Assembly: GCA_945874895.1 (NCBI GenBank)
Contig: CAMCIC010000003.1
Location: 62,001 to 126,000, forward strand
Origin: Akkermansia muciniphila
GTDB lineage: Bacteria > Verrucomicrobiota > Verrucomicrobiia > Verrucomicrobiales > Akkermansiaceae
DNA length: 64,000 nt
Direction: 5' to 3'
In this document: one piece after another, positions 7,855 through 17,901 of the stretch
How positions within the stretch are numbered: the stretch's first letter is position 1
Layout of the letters: each line of letters opens with the position of its first letter
Notes under the pieces: generated by a model
What the model was told of the DNA's origin: nothing
The model's input: the letters and a program-made list of their open reading frames with translations, nothing else
The model's database searches: none
Program-made: the position numbers and the translations under genes

Positions 7855-10800
7855 CAGTAGCCTGGTTGGTTTTTGATGATTTCAAATAGTGCCATGGTGG
7901 CCTTCCTGTTTCGATCCATGAGCGGAAATAGCGCATTGAGGACTTGTTTTTCACGTGTCTCATCACCCTTCCATCCTGCAGGGGCATGCAATCGCATGGC
8001 TTGGTCGATTTGCAGCGCAAGAGTGGCTCTTCGATGATCGTCGTCAGGGCTATCTTCGCTGGCGAGCGCGAGCTCTGCCGTGAGGATATCCGCTAAGTTG
8101 TTGTAAATCACGATGGCCTCGGTTTTTCCATGAAGAGCTGTGGGCACGGATGCATCACTGCCTTTTGCTGCCATGCGCTTGACCAACTCTTCTGCCTTTT
8201 TGAGAAAAACTTCGTATTCCTGCGCATCCTTGCGGCTTTGTTTGATGAGATCATCCAGCAGCTTGGACATCTCCGCATAGAATCTTGGATCCGTGAGTTG
8301 ATCTCTGATGATGGTTTTGCGGACGTTATTGATGATCCCCTCCGCGATCGAGTTTTTGGAGAGCTTTCCTTTTTGGTTGAGCTTGCGGGCAATCGCGTCG
8401 TGGATGCCCGTCTCAATGATCAGCTCCGTTAGCGAGAGGGAATCGAGATTGCCCACGTCTGTTGCAGAATCCGCCTGAACATAGGTGTTGATAAGGCGGC
8501 GCATATCGGCCTCGTAGGGTTTGATGTCCAGTTCCTCACCCGAATGCTTCTTGATGGCCGAGCGCACCTCGCTGTAGAAATCGACATCCTTCTGCAAGGC
8601 TGTGATTTCGGCAGCAGAATACTCAGCCTCAGCAAGGTTTTGAGCGACGTCCGCATACGAACGCAAAAAGCTCGCGACGGTCTTGTAGAACGTGATGCGC
8701 AGCTGTTCCGTTTCTGTCAAGGCGTTGGCTTTTGAGGCATCGCCGCAGAAGTAGAGGAGAAACTGCTCCACCTCACGCGGATGCTTTACCGGTTCACAGA
8801 GATAGCGCAGTGCCTCACGAGCGGCATCGAGCTGCTTCCTGCCTTCTTTGAGCCAGTCTTTCAGTTCGATATTGTTACTGCCTCCCGATCCCTGATCCGT
8901 ATCCAATTCGTCCGAGCTATAGACGGCAATGGCTTCTTGCACATCAGCGAACAACTTCTTGAAATCCACAATGTGTCCGTAGGTCTTGTCCTCTCCGTCG
9001 AGCCGGTTGGTGCGGCAGATGGCTTGGAAAAGGTTGTGATCGTAGAGTTCGTTATCAAGGTAGATGTATGTGCAGCTTGGGGCGTCGAATCCCGTCAGGA
9101 GCTTGCTCACCACGATCAGTAGCTTCATGTTTGCCGGCTCCTCAATGAAACGGCGTTTCGTTTCATCCTCGTAGGCTTTGGTGCTCTGCCCGTTGGTCAG
9201 AACATGCTTGGTGTAGGTGTCATATTTGTAGCGATCATCACTGTTCGCTGATTCGCGGGAGATCGCATTGTGGTTGGGTTCAAACGATGTGATGATGCCG
9301 CAGTATTGCCCAAAGGGCTTGCTCTGGAAGATGCGGAAGTAGTGGCAGGCATCGTAGATGCTCGCGGCCACGAGAATCGCGGTGCCCCGGTCATCGTTGA
9401 GGCGTGGCTTGGTATCGAAATCGTGGATGATGCTGGCAGCGATGCGCACCTTGCGATCCTCGGCACTCATCAGTTCCTCCATCGTCGCCCAGCGTTTACG
9501 GATGATGGCTTTTTGGAAGTTGTTCAGCGTTTTGGTTTTCTGAGCGAAATAATCTTCAATCGCTTTGGGTGAGGTCAGTCGCTGTGGCACGTCACGAGCC
9601 TCGTATTTCAAATCCAGCACCACTTTGTCCGCTACGGCTTGATGGAACTTGTAGGTATGGATGTAAGTGCCGAAGATATCTTGTGTCCGGAGTTTTGCTG
9701 CATCTTTCTTGAGTAGAGGCGTTCCGGTAAATCCGATGAAAATTGCGCTCTCCAGCCAACGCTTCATCTGCTTGTTCATATCGCCACCTTGGGTGCGATG
9801 GCACTCGTCCACGAATGCATAGACACGGCCATGCACTCTGGGCGGATCGCCTTTGAGATCAGCGGGATCGAACTTGTGAATCAGCGCACACAGCAAGCGA
9901 GGAGCAGGAGCGCCGAGTTTGGCAACGAATTCCGCCCGATTCTGGATGCGGGGCGATGGAGAGTTTTCACCAATCACTCCGGCGTTTTTCATCACCCCTT
10001 CGATCTGCTTATCGAGCTCATCACGGTCGGTCACCACGAGAATCCGGGCTTCAGGATCGTGCTCCATCAACCACTTGGCGAGTAAGACCATCAGAATGCT
10101 TTTACCGCTGCCCTGTGTGTGCCAGATGACCCCGCCCTCGCGTTTGCGGATGCGCTCTTGGGCCGCCTTCACACCAGCGAACTGATGCTGACGCGGCACT
10201 TTTTTGATGCCGTTGTCGAAAATGATGAAGTTGCGGATCAGATCGAGCAACCGGGATTTCTCACACATCTCGGCGAGCGGACGATCCAACAAAGCCCCGG
10301 GCGTCAACTCACTGGTATGGGTGGGTTTCCATTCCACGAAAAACTCTTCTCTGGTGGTCACCGTGCCGTAGCGAAGTCCTTGGGAATCACTTCCCGCAAA
10401 AACCAACTGCACCGTCGCGAAAAAGCTCTTGTTGAAAATTTCTTCCTGGTTGGTGATGAGCTGGCGAACCCCATCGCCGATCTCTACTGAGCTGCGTTTG
10501 AGCTCAATCACGCCGACGGCGATCCCGTTGAGATACATCACCAGATCCGGTCGGCGCTCATGGCCGCCGCGCAGGGTGACTTCCTCGGCAAGTGCGAAAT
10601 GATTGTTCTCAGGCTTTTCCCAATCCACCAAATGCACCTGATCGTTCGGTTGGCCAGCCGCGATCTGAACGGAGACTCCGTAGCGCAGGAGTTGGTACGT
10701 GCGGAGATTCGCGTGGTAGAGCGTGATGCCGGTCGTATCCGCTGCGGCCATGAGCTTCTGCAAAGCCGCAGAAATGTGAGCATCCGAGTATCCGCGCTTT

Positions 10801-10964
10801 TTCAGATTGGCCCGCAATAAATCCTCTTCGATGCAGCGGTTGTTCTCCCTCTTGCTACGATCCCCCAAGAAATCATAGCCGAGCGAATCACTGTTTTCGC
10901 GATCCACAAACAAGTCGATGACTCGGTCTTGAGTCTTTCGTTCGGAGCGGGGTTGTTCAGGCAT
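7854..10964 (-). CDS. hsdR: Type I restriction enzyme, R (endonuclease/translocase) subunit
   Basis: 1036 residues, full length for HsdR. The N-terminal PD-(D/E)XK nuclease is visible at 'RRPDLVMYL' (Asp140) and 'GVIELKRSS' (Glu154, Lys156). The SF2 translocase follows with Walker A 'HTQGSGKS' (about 282-289), '[10 protein letters not shown]', the DEAD-box variant 'FVDECHR' (about 384-390) and 'FTGTPLL'. A helical C-terminal region probably binds the methylase. HsdR cuts unmodified DNA after ATP-driven translocation when bound to HsdM2S. It starts 14 bp after the preceding small gene and overlaps the YgjP gene. All motifs are intact, so it is probably active. Confidence 0.96.
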   Translation of the reverse strand: MPEQPRSERKTQDRVIDLFVDRENSDSLGYDFLGDRSKRENNRCIEEDLLRANLKKRGYSDAHISAALQKLMAAADTTGITLYHANLRTYQLLRYGVSVQIAAGQPNDQVHLVDWEKPENNHFALAEEVTLRGGHERRPDLVMYLNGIAVGVIELKRSSVEIGDGVRQLITNQEEIFNKSFFATVQLVFAGSDSQGLRYGTVTTREEFFVEWKPTHTSELTPGALLDRPLAEMCEKSRLLDLIRNFIIFDNGIKKVPRQHQFAGVKAAQERIRKREGGVIWHTQGSGKSILMVLLAKWLMEHDPEARILVVTDRDELDKQIEGVMKNAGVIGENSPSPRIQNRAEFVAKLGAPAPRLLCALIHKFDPADLKGDPPRVHGRVYAFVDECHRTQGGDMNKQMKRWLESAIFIGFTGTPLLKKDAAKLRTQDIFGTYIHTYKFHQAVADKVVLDLKYEARDVPQRLTSPKAIEDYFAQKTKTLNNFQKAIIRKRWATMEELMSAEDRKVRIAASIIHDFDTKPRLNDDRGTAILVAASIYDACHYFRIFQSKPFGQYCGIITSFEPNHNAISRESANSDDRYKYDTYTKHVLTNGQSTKAYEDETKRRFIEEPANMKLLIVVSKLLTGFDAPSCTYIYLDNELYDHNLFQAICRTNRLDGEDKTYGHIVDFKKLFADVQEAIAVYSSDELDTDQGSGGSNNIELKDWLKEGRKQLDAAREALRYLCEPVKHPREVEQFLLYFCGDASKANALTETEQLRITFYKTVASFLRSYADVAQNLAEAEYSAAEITALQKDVDFYSEVRSAIKKHSGEELDIKPYEADMRRLINTYVQADSATDVGNLDSLSLTELIIETGIHDAIARKLNQKGKLSKNSIAEGIINNVRKTIIRDQLTDPRFYAEMSKLLDDLIKQSRKDAQEYEVFLKKAEELVKRMAAKGSDASVPTALHGKTEAIVIYNNLADILTAELALASEDSPDDDHRRATLALQIDQAMRLHAPAGWKGDETREKQVLNALFPLMDRNRKATMALFEIIKNQPGY

Positions 10965-10978
10965 GATCTTGATTCTGA

Positions 10979-11830
10979 TTAGAGTTCACCATAGTGGCAC
11001 CATTGAGCATCGGATAGCGAGCGCAGATACTTTCCAATTTCTTCCAGTTGATTCTGCTCTTGCGCCCATTCCAGATGTTCCTTGAAGCGGAGCAATTTCT
11101 CGATGGGCATGGAGTGGTGCCATGCACCCAGGATGAGCGGGAGCGAAGGAACCCAGCCACCGGATGGCTTCTGACGAGTGTTCTTGAGCATGTTGTAAAG
11201 TTTGCTCCACTGTGGAGGCATGGGAACCAGACGGTTGTTGCTCGTGCAGTAGGCGAGCAGAGTATCGAGAGTCTCGCTGTGAGGAGGAACCCAACCGGCG
11301 CGCATGACGGTTGGTTCCGTTGCGAGCGGGCGCACTTCGACAACGTGAAGGGATGAAGTATCTTTTAGATTCATGCTGGTTCGATCCACCTCCCGAAATT
11401 GAAAGCCCCAACTTGGCTTGGGGTGCCAATCAGCGGAGCACAACAAGTGAAAGGTTTTGCCACCATTCGAGCCATCGCAGAAAATCCAACCACCCGCAAG
11501 ATCAAATTTTGAGAGAATTTGGGGAAGTATTTCTTTGCCTATGATGCGCAGACTGCTCCCACTCTCGCCGCTGCTGTCTCTTCGGTAGAATAAAACTGTT
11601 AACGGTGGGAGTTTTTCGAGCATTTTTATTGCATCACCTTGAAGGAATGTCGCTTGGGGTAATCCTGGTACATCCTTCACATCTTCCCACTTACGGCTTC
11701 GTCTTAGGTCACAAAAATAGATCTCATCCACCAGATGGGCGAGCATGCGGCGTGGCTCTTCAATGTCGCCTGCGCAACAAGGATAGAATGCAACTCTATG
11801 CGGCGATGATTTTGGCAATTGTTTTTCCAT
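10979..11830 (-). CDS. Unknown protein of the restriction operon
   Basis: 283 residues with no family I can name securely. The N-terminus has a Rossmann-like start ('[19 protein letters not shown]', about residues 12-30) reminiscent of class I methyltransferases, but no clear SAM-binding glycine motif follows. The C-terminal 35 residues ('[20 protein letters not shown]', then '[11 protein letters not shown]') look like a short helical tail seen on other small proteins of defence islands. Its start lies 35 bp inside the end of the HEPN-like gene, and its stop is 14 bp before hsdR, so it is co-transcribed with both. No signal peptide or membrane segment is visible. Confidence 0.6.
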   Translation of the reverse strand: MEKQLPKSSPHRVAFYPCCAGDIEEPRRMLAHLVDEIYFCDLRRSRKWEDVKDVPGLPQATFLQGDAIKMLEKLPPLTVLFYRRDSSGESGSSLRIIGKEILPQILSKFDLAGGWIFCDGSNGGKTFHLLCSADWHPKPSWGFQFREVDRTSMNLKDTSSLHVVEVRPLATEPTVMRAGWVPPHSETLDTLLAYCTSNNRLVPMPPQWSKLYNMLKNTRQKPSGGWVPSLPLILGAWHHSMPIEKLLRFKEHLEWAQEQNQLEEIGKYLRSLSDAQWCHYGEL

Positions 11831-12524
11831 CCCAATTTTCGATTACGGGTTGCGCCAGAAGATTCGATAATCCCAAGACCAAGTTTTTCATTTGAGAGCA
11901 TGTAAGAATGCACGCAAATTGACGGGCGAATGGCTTGCCGTCGAAATAAAGACCAAAAGCTTCGCTCTCATTTGGTGCAGCAGTAATTTTACAGTAACTA
12001 TTTTCCACAGAGCTTCTAACTCGCTTATCTAGATAAGCCTGAGCCTTTTCGAGTGTATCAAAGCGTCTCGGTGTATTTTTTTTAGTATCAGGAGAACTGG
12101 AAAAAAACAATGCCACCATATAATCACTTTCGCCTTTGATGCTATTGTAGCCTGTTGAGGAAAACAATGAATCTCTATCGGTGCCTGTTGGATGACTCAA
12201 GGCATTCCTGATGTGCCTTAGAAATTGAGCCACGGTTAATTTTTCTTCAAAAGTATTACGTATGATTTCTGTCTGACCGAGCCCCCACGGAGCATCGCTT
12301 CCAAGCGCATCACTCAGGCCCAGTTCACGTCGCTCTGGATTACTCATTTGATCTAATAGCTCGATACAATGCGTCAGTAAATTCTGCAGCAGGCAAAGAT
12401 TCAAAGTAATGGAAAAATCAGTTTTTGGCAGTCGCGGAATCTCCCCGTATTGTAGGCAAATCTTCCCTATCCGATAGGCAATATCGGCTTGGATTCTATG
12501 CTTATCATCTTGGTAGTAGTTCAT
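11796..12524 (-). CDS. HEPN-like domain protein
   Basis: 242 residues. The N-terminal 120 residues are helical and end in 'FLRHIRNALSHPT', an R-x4-H arrangement (Arg106, His111) typical of HEPN domains, many of which are metal-independent RNases in toxin and anti-phage systems. It resembles the family of large plasmid HEPN proteins (pEK499_p136 type), but I cannot confirm this by alignment. The C-terminal half is alpha/beta and unrecognised. It lies 10 bp after the NucS-like gene and overlaps the next gene by 35 bp, tightly embedded in the restriction operon. No antitoxin of the MNT type is adjacent. Confidence 0.6.
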   Translation of the reverse strand: MNYYQDDKHRIQADIAYRIGKICLQYGEIPRLPKTDFSITLNLCLLQNLLTHCIELLDQMSNPERRELGLSDALGSDAPWGLGQTEIIRNTFEEKLTVAQFLRHIRNALSHPTGTDRDSLFSSTGYNSIKGESDYMVALFFSSSPDTKKNTPRRFDTLEKAQAYLDKRVRSSVENSYCKITAAPNESEAFGLYFDGKPFARQFACILTCSQMKNLVLGLSNLLAQPVIENWDGKTIAKIIAA

Positions 12525-12534
12525 ATCAACCTCC

Positions 12535-13464
12535 TCAATCTTGTTTGTGCAGTTTGAAGCTCACTTCATACCGGTAGAAGTCGATTCCTTTGGCTACTTT
12601 AAGAGCGCGGCGGATACGGAGGTCGTCTTCCAGGGCGATGATCACTCCTTTTACTGTTTGGTTGTCCTCGGCGAGTTCGTCGATGACGTAGCCCATGTAG
12701 CGTTGAATCTGGCCTACCACCACGTCGCTAGCGCGGCCTCGTTTGAGTTCTACAACGAGTAGCTCTTTGCCGTCCTTGCTGATGGCGAGGATGTCTATCG
12801 GCCCTGTGTCGCTGGGGTATTGCTGACCGACCATTTCCCCATCCACTGTGTAAATGTCGTATTTCTGCCCGAGCAGCGTTGATGACCAATTGCTGACGAG
12901 GAAGTCTTCCAAATGTTTCTCAAGTGCAAACACAGTAGGATCCTCGACTGTCTGATCGGTTGCGATCAGAGATGGCAGGGGTTGTCCACCGATCAGAGCT
13001 TCGAGTTCCTCGGCGTAGCTGGTGATGTCACAGCAGGTGCCAGTGGAGTTGGTAGAGCGTCGCAAAGCCTCGCTCATGTCCGCTCGTTCAAAGGGATTCG
13101 GTAGCCATTCTACCTTGCGGCGATGAGGTAGGATCTGATTCGGGTAATAATAGTATGGTCCTGCAATCTTACCGGCGCGGTAGCGTCCATTACCGTCGGG
13201 CGTGATGATGATGTCCCCCTCTTTCAATCCTTTGCTCACGGTCCAAATAAATCCACAAGCCAAGCCAGCAGCAATCTTACTCTTTTCGGGATAATTCTTG
13301 AGATAAATCGGGCAAAACTCATCGTTGAACTCGCGCCATCTTTCCGGCAAGCGGTTCGTGAGGTCTTCTTCGATTCCGTAAGCGATGCCGATAAAGCCCT
13401 CATCAAAGCATTGCTTCGCGTGGACGCTTCCTTTTCCTGCCATGACTCGGTTGTAACTTTTCAT
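12535..13464 (-). CDS. Nuclease with C-terminal NucS-like (DUF91) PD-(D/E)XK domain
   Basis: 309 residues. The C-terminal third has the NucS/DUF91 signature: 'GPIDILAISKDGKELLVVEL' followed by KRGR, with Asp224, Glu239 and Lys241 as likely metal ligands and catalytic Lys, then 'QIQRYMGYV' (Gln252). The N-terminal half ('GFIGIAYGIEEDL', 'GDIIITPDGNGRYRAGKIAG') resembles the beta-barrel modules found at the N-terminus of Mrr-like restriction proteins. NucS relatives cleave branched or mismatched DNA; a modified-DNA restriction role is equally possible here. It lies 53 bp after the DUF262 gene and 10 bp before the HEPN-like gene. Confidence 0.78.
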   Translation of the reverse strand: MKSYNRVMAGKGSVHAKQCFDEGFIGIAYGIEEDLTNRLPERWREFNDEFCPIYLKNYPEKSKIAAGLACGFIWTVSKGLKEGDIIITPDGNGRYRAGKIAGPYYYYPNQILPHRRKVEWLPNPFERADMSEALRRSTNSTGTCCDITSYAEELEALIGGQPLPSLIATDQTVEDPTVFALEKHLEDFLVSNWSSTLLGQKYDIYTVDGEMVGQQYPSDTGPIDILAISKDGKELLVVELKRGRASDVVVGQIQRYMGYVIDELAEDNQTVKGVIIALEDDLRIRRALKVAKGIDFYRYEVSFKLHKQD

Positions 13465-13517
13465 ATGGATGATGAGGCGTTTGACTCAGATTTTTCAAAT
13501 CTAGGCTCTGTCCCATG

Positions 13518-15443
13518 TTAGATCACGGCGCATTTCGACTGGATATCTGTGGCATCAACGAGATGAGTGAGAATAAAATCATGTATTTCCTGACCTCTAG
13601 CCTCAATTAATTTTGGCCAGTTATCCGCCCGACGCCAATCTTCACGGTTTACGTTGTGTTGCGCATAAGAACCGTCTTTGTACCGCGTATAGATTTTGTC
13701 AGCGGGATGATTGTCGCTGACAGAAGAGTTTTCACTTGGTGTAATGAGTAATAGATTTCCAATTCCATTAATGAAGGATTCGACTGATTTAAGCCGTTCA
13801 GCCTTTTTTGCTTCATCGAAATTAGCAGAACCTTCGATCCACTCCCACTTCCATTGCTGCGGTAGAATGTGCTCTACGGAGATTGTTCCTTTCATTACGT
13901 CACGGATTTCCGCGTTAAGACTGATTTCATATTTGTAGATCGCGTATATCATCTTTGGTTTCCACCAATGAAACGCTTTCGTCATTATGCTCGATTTATG
14001 ATTTGTTAGAAAATCTCTTACCTTCGTTTGCAGTTCTCTTGTTTGATCACGGAAACCATTTGAGAGGTAATGCCTTAAGCGCTTTTTGATTTGCCCTTCT
14101 TCACATTCCAACTCTGCGAAGAGTCGGGGGAAATCATCCTTATGCCGGAGACGGTAGTAGGCCTCATGAAAGTCTCTGGTGAAAAGAAACTTCTCCCAAA
14201 GCATGAGGATTTCTGTCTCTAGCTTTCCGTCCGCTGCTTCCTGATGGGTTTCTAGTTTTCTGCAAACGAGCAGGAAAAATTCACAGCTCAATTCCCGCTC
14301 CAGAATCATTACGTCTCCCACCAGTCGATCTGATTTATCCCACTCATATAAATGATGACTTACGATCCAAACTGATTTCCTGAGTTCATTCGCCAATTTT
14401 ATGGCGTAATCCACAGAATCCGCTTTGGATTTTCGAATCTCGTTTTTGGCATCTGCGTATTGAAGACGTTTTTCGATATAAGCGATGATCGCATTTCCAT
14501 CGGAATTGGATGGAGGCGAGTGGAATTCAGACGCTTCTTTCTTGCTGCCGTCGTCAATCACACGAAGGTGGAGAGTAAGAAGTTTGTCCATCGACATCTC
14601 TCCGCGGAAGCTTCGTGCAGCTAATTCTTCTTCCATTCGATATATCTCGCCGAATTGCTCTTGAATTTGAGTCACCTTTGCTTGCTGAATTTCCTTGGTT
14701 TCACCATTTTCGAAAACAAATCGCATGAGTAATGCTTTGACTTTCTCCAAAGTCGTCAAGGCAACACCTCGGGTGTTGTGCATCTCAAAAATGTTCACCG
14801 CCACCGATTTATGCTTTGTAATATGGTGCGAACACAAAGCATTCATAACGACTTGAATGTATGATTGTATATTCTTCGGTTCCAGTTCTTCCTTACGAAA
14901 TGAGCGGTCAAATTGAAACAGTGCGAGCAAGATGCGTTTTAACGAACGAGTCAGAGGTTTCGTAATGGAGAAAATCTTTTCTAAATCATCGTTTTTAGGT
15001 TTGTCTCTGTAGCTTTTGAGGTCGTGCCGATTCAGGCATGCACTCAGGTTTGCAATCACCTCGTCTAAAACATCTTTGTCGTAACTGACAGTGACAAACC
15101 GCTGGATGATTGATTCGGCGGCGGGCTGTATGGGTTCTTTGCTATGATGGCGGCAAATGAGCAAAAATAGGAAAAATGTGGTCATGCGTTGTTGGCCATC
15201 GACAAGTGCCCAGTCATTTTTTATCCTCTCGGCGATGAAATGCCCATAGTAATAGGCATGGCCCGATTTCTGGAATTTTTTTAGATCATCAATGAACAGC
15301 TTGATCTGAGTTTCTTCCCATGAGTAGGCGCGTTGGTAATCAGGCACGATGATTTTGTAATTCGCATCTGGGTTACAAAAAATGGAAGCGAATGTTGATT
15401 CGCCGTCCGTTTCTGGTGCTAGTTCCGTTTCTTGACTATTCAT
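13518..15443 (-). CDS. DUF262/DUF1524 (GmrSD-like) protein
   Basis: 641 residues with the two-domain GmrSD architecture in one chain. N-terminal DUF262 has 'IVPDYQRAYSWE' (about 32-43) and the nucleotide-binding 'VDGQQRMTTF' (81-90). C-terminal DUF1524 carries an HNH-type motif 'ISVEHILPQQW' (His524) and the usual 'GNLLLIT' (562-568). Relatives such as GmrSD and BrxU cleave glucosylated or otherwise modified phage DNA using NTP. Such activity would complement type I restriction, which modified phage DNA escapes; that is inference. Its ATG overlaps the hsdS stop (ATGA at 15440-15443), so it is translationally coupled to the specificity subunit. Confidence 0.88.
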   Translation of the reverse strand: MNSQETELAPETDGESTFASIFCNPDANYKIIVPDYQRAYSWEETQIKLFIDDLKKFQKSGHAYYYGHFIAERIKNDWALVDGQQRMTTFFLFLLICRHHSKEPIQPAAESIIQRFVTVSYDKDVLDEVIANLSACLNRHDLKSYRDKPKNDDLEKIFSITKPLTRSLKRILLALFQFDRSFRKEELEPKNIQSYIQVVMNALCSHHITKHKSVAVNIFEMHNTRGVALTTLEKVKALLMRFVFENGETKEIQQAKVTQIQEQFGEIYRMEEELAARSFRGEMSMDKLLTLHLRVIDDGSKKEASEFHSPPSNSDGNAIIAYIEKRLQYADAKNEIRKSKADSVDYAIKLANELRKSVWIVSHHLYEWDKSDRLVGDVMILERELSCEFFLLVCRKLETHQEAADGKLETEILMLWEKFLFTRDFHEAYYRLRHKDDFPRLFAELECEEGQIKKRLRHYLSNGFRDQTRELQTKVRDFLTNHKSSIMTKAFHWWKPKMIYAIYKYEISLNAEIRDVMKGTISVEHILPQQWKWEWIEGSANFDEAKKAERLKSVESFINGIGNLLLITPSENSSVSDNHPADKIYTRYKDGSYAQHNVNREDWRRADNWPKLIEARGQEIHDFILTHLVDATDIQSKCAVI

Positions 15444-16594
15444 ATCAATCGTGTTCTTCCGGTTAAAAGTTCCTGCATCATGGCCTGCTTAAGGGCGCGG
15501 GTCTTTTCCCATCGCTGCTCTAGCGCCGCTAGCTCCCCGTCCATCTCCGTTAGAACCGTGGCGATGGCGGTTTGTTCGGGGTGGATCGAGGGGATTTTGA
15601 TTTTGAAATCTAGGAGGCCAGACTTCTGCACGTTCGGCAAACCAGAGCCGACGCGAAGACCCATGATTGCAGACTGCTGTCCCTTGAGCGCGTGATAAAG
15701 AAAATGGTTATCAACGCCATTCGGAATCACAGAGTAACAATGACCGCCGCACCAGTATGGCTCGGTCATGAACTGGACGAAGCCGCAGGAGTTGCCGCCC
15801 TCACTAATGGCAATGGTGTTCGCCTCCGTGTTTGATTTGTGCGTGTAGCTCGACGGCGTGATACCGCCATTCAAGTGGGCAAACTTTCCGCCCTCGTCCG
15901 TTTCGCTGCTGTGGAGTTGAGTTCCTTTTGAAATGGAGGCCACTTCCCCCAGCCGTTTCACCTCCCACTCTCCTGTGAATCCTTGGAGTCTGGTTTGGCC
16001 GGTGAGGAGTTGCTGCATGGCGGCCTGTTTGAGGTCGCGCTTCTTGGCGATGAGGCGGTCGAGCGCGGCGAGCAAGGCATCCACATCCGATAAGGCCGTG
16101 GCGATGGCGCGTTGCTCGGGCAGGGGCGGAAGTGGGAGTCCGTAAGATTTTAACGCTGGCATTTCTACTCCCGTTTGTCCGGATGTTCTTCTTGAGAGAC
16201 CATCGATCAGTTGGAACAAAGATTCCTGTTTGAGCACGTTGTAGAAGAATTCGCGATCAACTTTGTTCGAAGGAATTGTTTTGATCAGTGCGACGTTATA
16301 AGCTCCCTCAATACCGCGTAAAATTTGGAAGACTGGTGGGCCGTATCGTCCAATCATGATATCGTCAGCATCACATCGTTTTCGGGCGAGTGATACAGGG
16401 ATATATGTTGCGAATTCATTCGATTTGTAGTCTCGGATTTGAATCAATCGAACATAACCTTTTGTTGGGACGAATTTGAATGCGAATCGCGGCGGCTGTG
16501 AGCCCCCCGAGAACGTGCAAACGTCGCCAATAGTAGTCACCTCCCAGTCCTCTGGGATCACGCCGACTTCGGTCTGTTTGTATTGCGGTTTCAT
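15440..16594 (-). CDS. hsdS: Type I restriction enzyme, S (specificity) subunit
   Basis: 384 residues from the ATG at 16594. The frame stays open upstream to 16936, but that extension is Pro/Arg-rich antisense sequence of the Fic gene and is not coding. Two target-recognition domains are visible, each followed by a conserved coiled-coil: 'PPLPEQRAIATALSDVDALL' near residue 160 and 'HPEQTAIATVLTEMDGEL' near the end, both closing with 'LLTG.TRL'. HsdS reads the two halves of the bipartite DNA target and holds two HsdM. Its start overlaps the Fic stop (ATGA) and its stop overlaps the DUF262 start, making a three-gene coupled chain. Confidence 0.94.
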   Translation of the reverse strand: MKPQYKQTEVGVIPEDWEVTTIGDVCTFSGGSQPPRFAFKFVPTKGYVRLIQIRDYKSNEFATYIPVSLARKRCDADDIMIGRYGPPVFQILRGIEGAYNVALIKTIPSNKVDREFFYNVLKQESLFQLIDGLSRRTSGQTGVEMPALKSYGLPLPPLPEQRAIATALSDVDALLAALDRLIAKKRDLKQAAMQQLLTGQTRLQGFTGEWEVKRLGEVASISKGTQLHSSETDEGGKFAHLNGGITPSSYTHKSNTEANTIAISEGGNSCGFVQFMTEPYWCGGHCYSVIPNGVDNHFLYHALKGQQSAIMGLRVGSGLPNVQKSGLLDFKIKIPSIHPEQTAIATVLTEMDGELAALEQRWEKTRALKQAMMQELLTGRTRLI

Positions 16595-17754
16595 AATGGT
16601 TCGCCTCCTTCGTTGAGGATAGAAAGGTAGGCGTCGTAGGAGAAGACGCGGTTTCTGCGTTGCCCTGTGAGTTCGCGGGCGATACCGGCATCGACAAGGA
16701 GGGCCATCGATTTGTTGGCGGTGGGGAAGGTCATGGCAGTGAGTTGGCAGAGCTGAGGCAGGCTGAGGATTGGGCGTTGGCGGAGGGCGGCGAGAACGCG
16801 CAGGGCGTTGGCGGCACTGCGACCCGATTGCTGGACACGACTGGTATCCGCATCGAAGAGCGCGACGAGGCGGCGGGCGGTTTCCACCGCGCCGAGGGCG
16901 GTGGTTTCCACGCCTTCGAGGAAGAAATCCACCCAAGCCTCCCAGTCGCCGGAGGTGCGGACACGGTCTAGCAGATCGTAATAGACCTGACGGTGTTGTT
17001 TCAGGAAGAGGCTAAGGTAGAGCAAGGGCTGACCGAGCAAGCCGCCGTGGTGAAGGAGCAGGGCGATGAGCAGTCGTCCCAGACGACCATTGCCATCGAG
17101 AAAGGGGTGGATCGTCTCGAACTGGACATGGGCGAGAGCGGCCTTGAGCAGGACGGGCATGCCGCTGGTGTCTTCGTGAAGAAAGGCTTCGAGCGCGGCC
17201 ATGCATGGCTCCACTTCGTGTGGCGGGGGAGGAACGAAGCGGGCATTGCCGGGGCGGGTGCCGCCGATCCAGTTCTGGGTGCGACGGAATTCCCCTGGCT
17301 CTTTGTCGCTGCCGCGACCACGGGACATCAGGTGAGCATGCATTTCCCGTAGCAGGCGGTTGCAGAGCGGAAAACCCTCGCGCAGACGGTCCATGCCGTG
17401 CTCCAGGGCGCGGATGTAGTTGGAGACCTCGACCACGTCGTCCATGGGTGTGCCGGGTGCTTCTTCCAGCTCGAAGAGGAGGAGGTCGGAGAGCGAAGAC
17501 TGGGTGCCCTCGATCTGGGAGGAGAGCACCGCTTCCCGGCGGACGTAGGCGTAAAGGAAGAGCTGGGGGTCTGGCAGGAGGGTGCTCACGCTGTCCAAGC
17601 GACCTACGGCAAGGGTGGCGCGTTCCAAGAGGCGTTGGCGGTTTCCGGTGAGATCAATGGGCGGATCCGGTGGCAGTGGGAACGGCACGAAGGCACTCAC
17701 CGTCTCGCCTCCCGTGGCGGTGGTGTCGTAGTGTCCAGATGCGTTGCGGTTCAT
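16591..17754 (-). CDS. Fic family protein (probable AMP transferase) within the restriction operon
   Basis: 387 residues. The catalytic Fic loop 'HPFLDGNGRLGR' (216-227) is complete. An N-terminal inhibitory-type motif 'SSQIEGT' (78-84) places it with self-inhibited class II Fic proteins. The Fic/DOC N-terminal domain precedes the core, and the C-terminus looks like a winged helix ('ILSLPQLCQLTAMTFPTANK'). Fic enzymes move AMP or other phosphoryl groups from nucleotides onto proteins. The gene lies between hsdM (147 bp away) and hsdS (4-bp overlap). Three TTTAATAA-type half-sites lie directly upstream of its start, suggesting local, perhaps self, regulation. The target is unknown. Confidence 0.92.
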   Translation of the reverse strand: MNRNASGHYDTTATGGETVSAFVPFPLPPDPPIDLTGNRQRLLERATLAVGRLDSVSTLLPDPQLFLYAYVRREAVLSSQIEGTQSSLSDLLLFELEEAPGTPMDDVVEVSNYIRALEHGMDRLREGFPLCNRLLREMHAHLMSRGRGSDKEPGEFRRTQNWIGGTRPGNARFVPPPPHEVEPCMAALEAFLHEDTSGMPVLLKAALAHVQFETIHPFLDGNGRLGRLLIALLLHHGGLLGQPLLYLSLFLKQHRQVYYDLLDRVRTSGDWEAWVDFFLEGVETTALGAVETARRLVALFDADTSRVQQSGRSAANALRVLAALRQRPILSLPQLCQLTAMTFPTANKSMALLVDAGIARELTGQRRNRVFSYDAYLSILNEGGEPL

Positions 17755-17763
17755 GGTATGAAA

Positions 17764-17815
17764 CTTTAATAAGAAATGCCTTTATTAAAAGAAATATCCA
17801 TTTTCTTTAATAAGA
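17764..17815. promoter_or_regulatory. Candidate operator upstream of the Fic gene
   Basis: CTTTAATAAGA occurs twice (17764-17774 and 17805-17815). The inverted form TTTATTAAAAG lies between them (17781-17791), giving an imperfect 12-13-bp palindrome at 17782-17813. The cluster begins ten bases upstream of the Fic ATG, where a repressor would block transcription or initiation. The Fic protein's C-terminal winged helix is one candidate binder. Confidence 0.5.
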
Positions 17816-17901
17816 GGTTTGATATTGTGGTGAAAATCCGAGACAACGTCTCGGAAATTGCCAGGCGGAGCTACTCAGTGGCGAGACGAGTTGGTCAAAG
17901 T

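Noticed and set aside
16595-16936. N-terminal extension of HsdS to 16936
   Set aside because: Pro/Arg-rich sequence antisense to the Fic coding region; the ATG at 16594 overlaps the Fic stop and gives the normal HsdS start.
17205-17651. Forward frames opposite fic and hsdM, such as 17205-17651 and 18565-19224
   Set aside because: High-GC antisense frames with biased Gly/Arg/Glu content and no family resemblance; the reverse genes have all their motifs.
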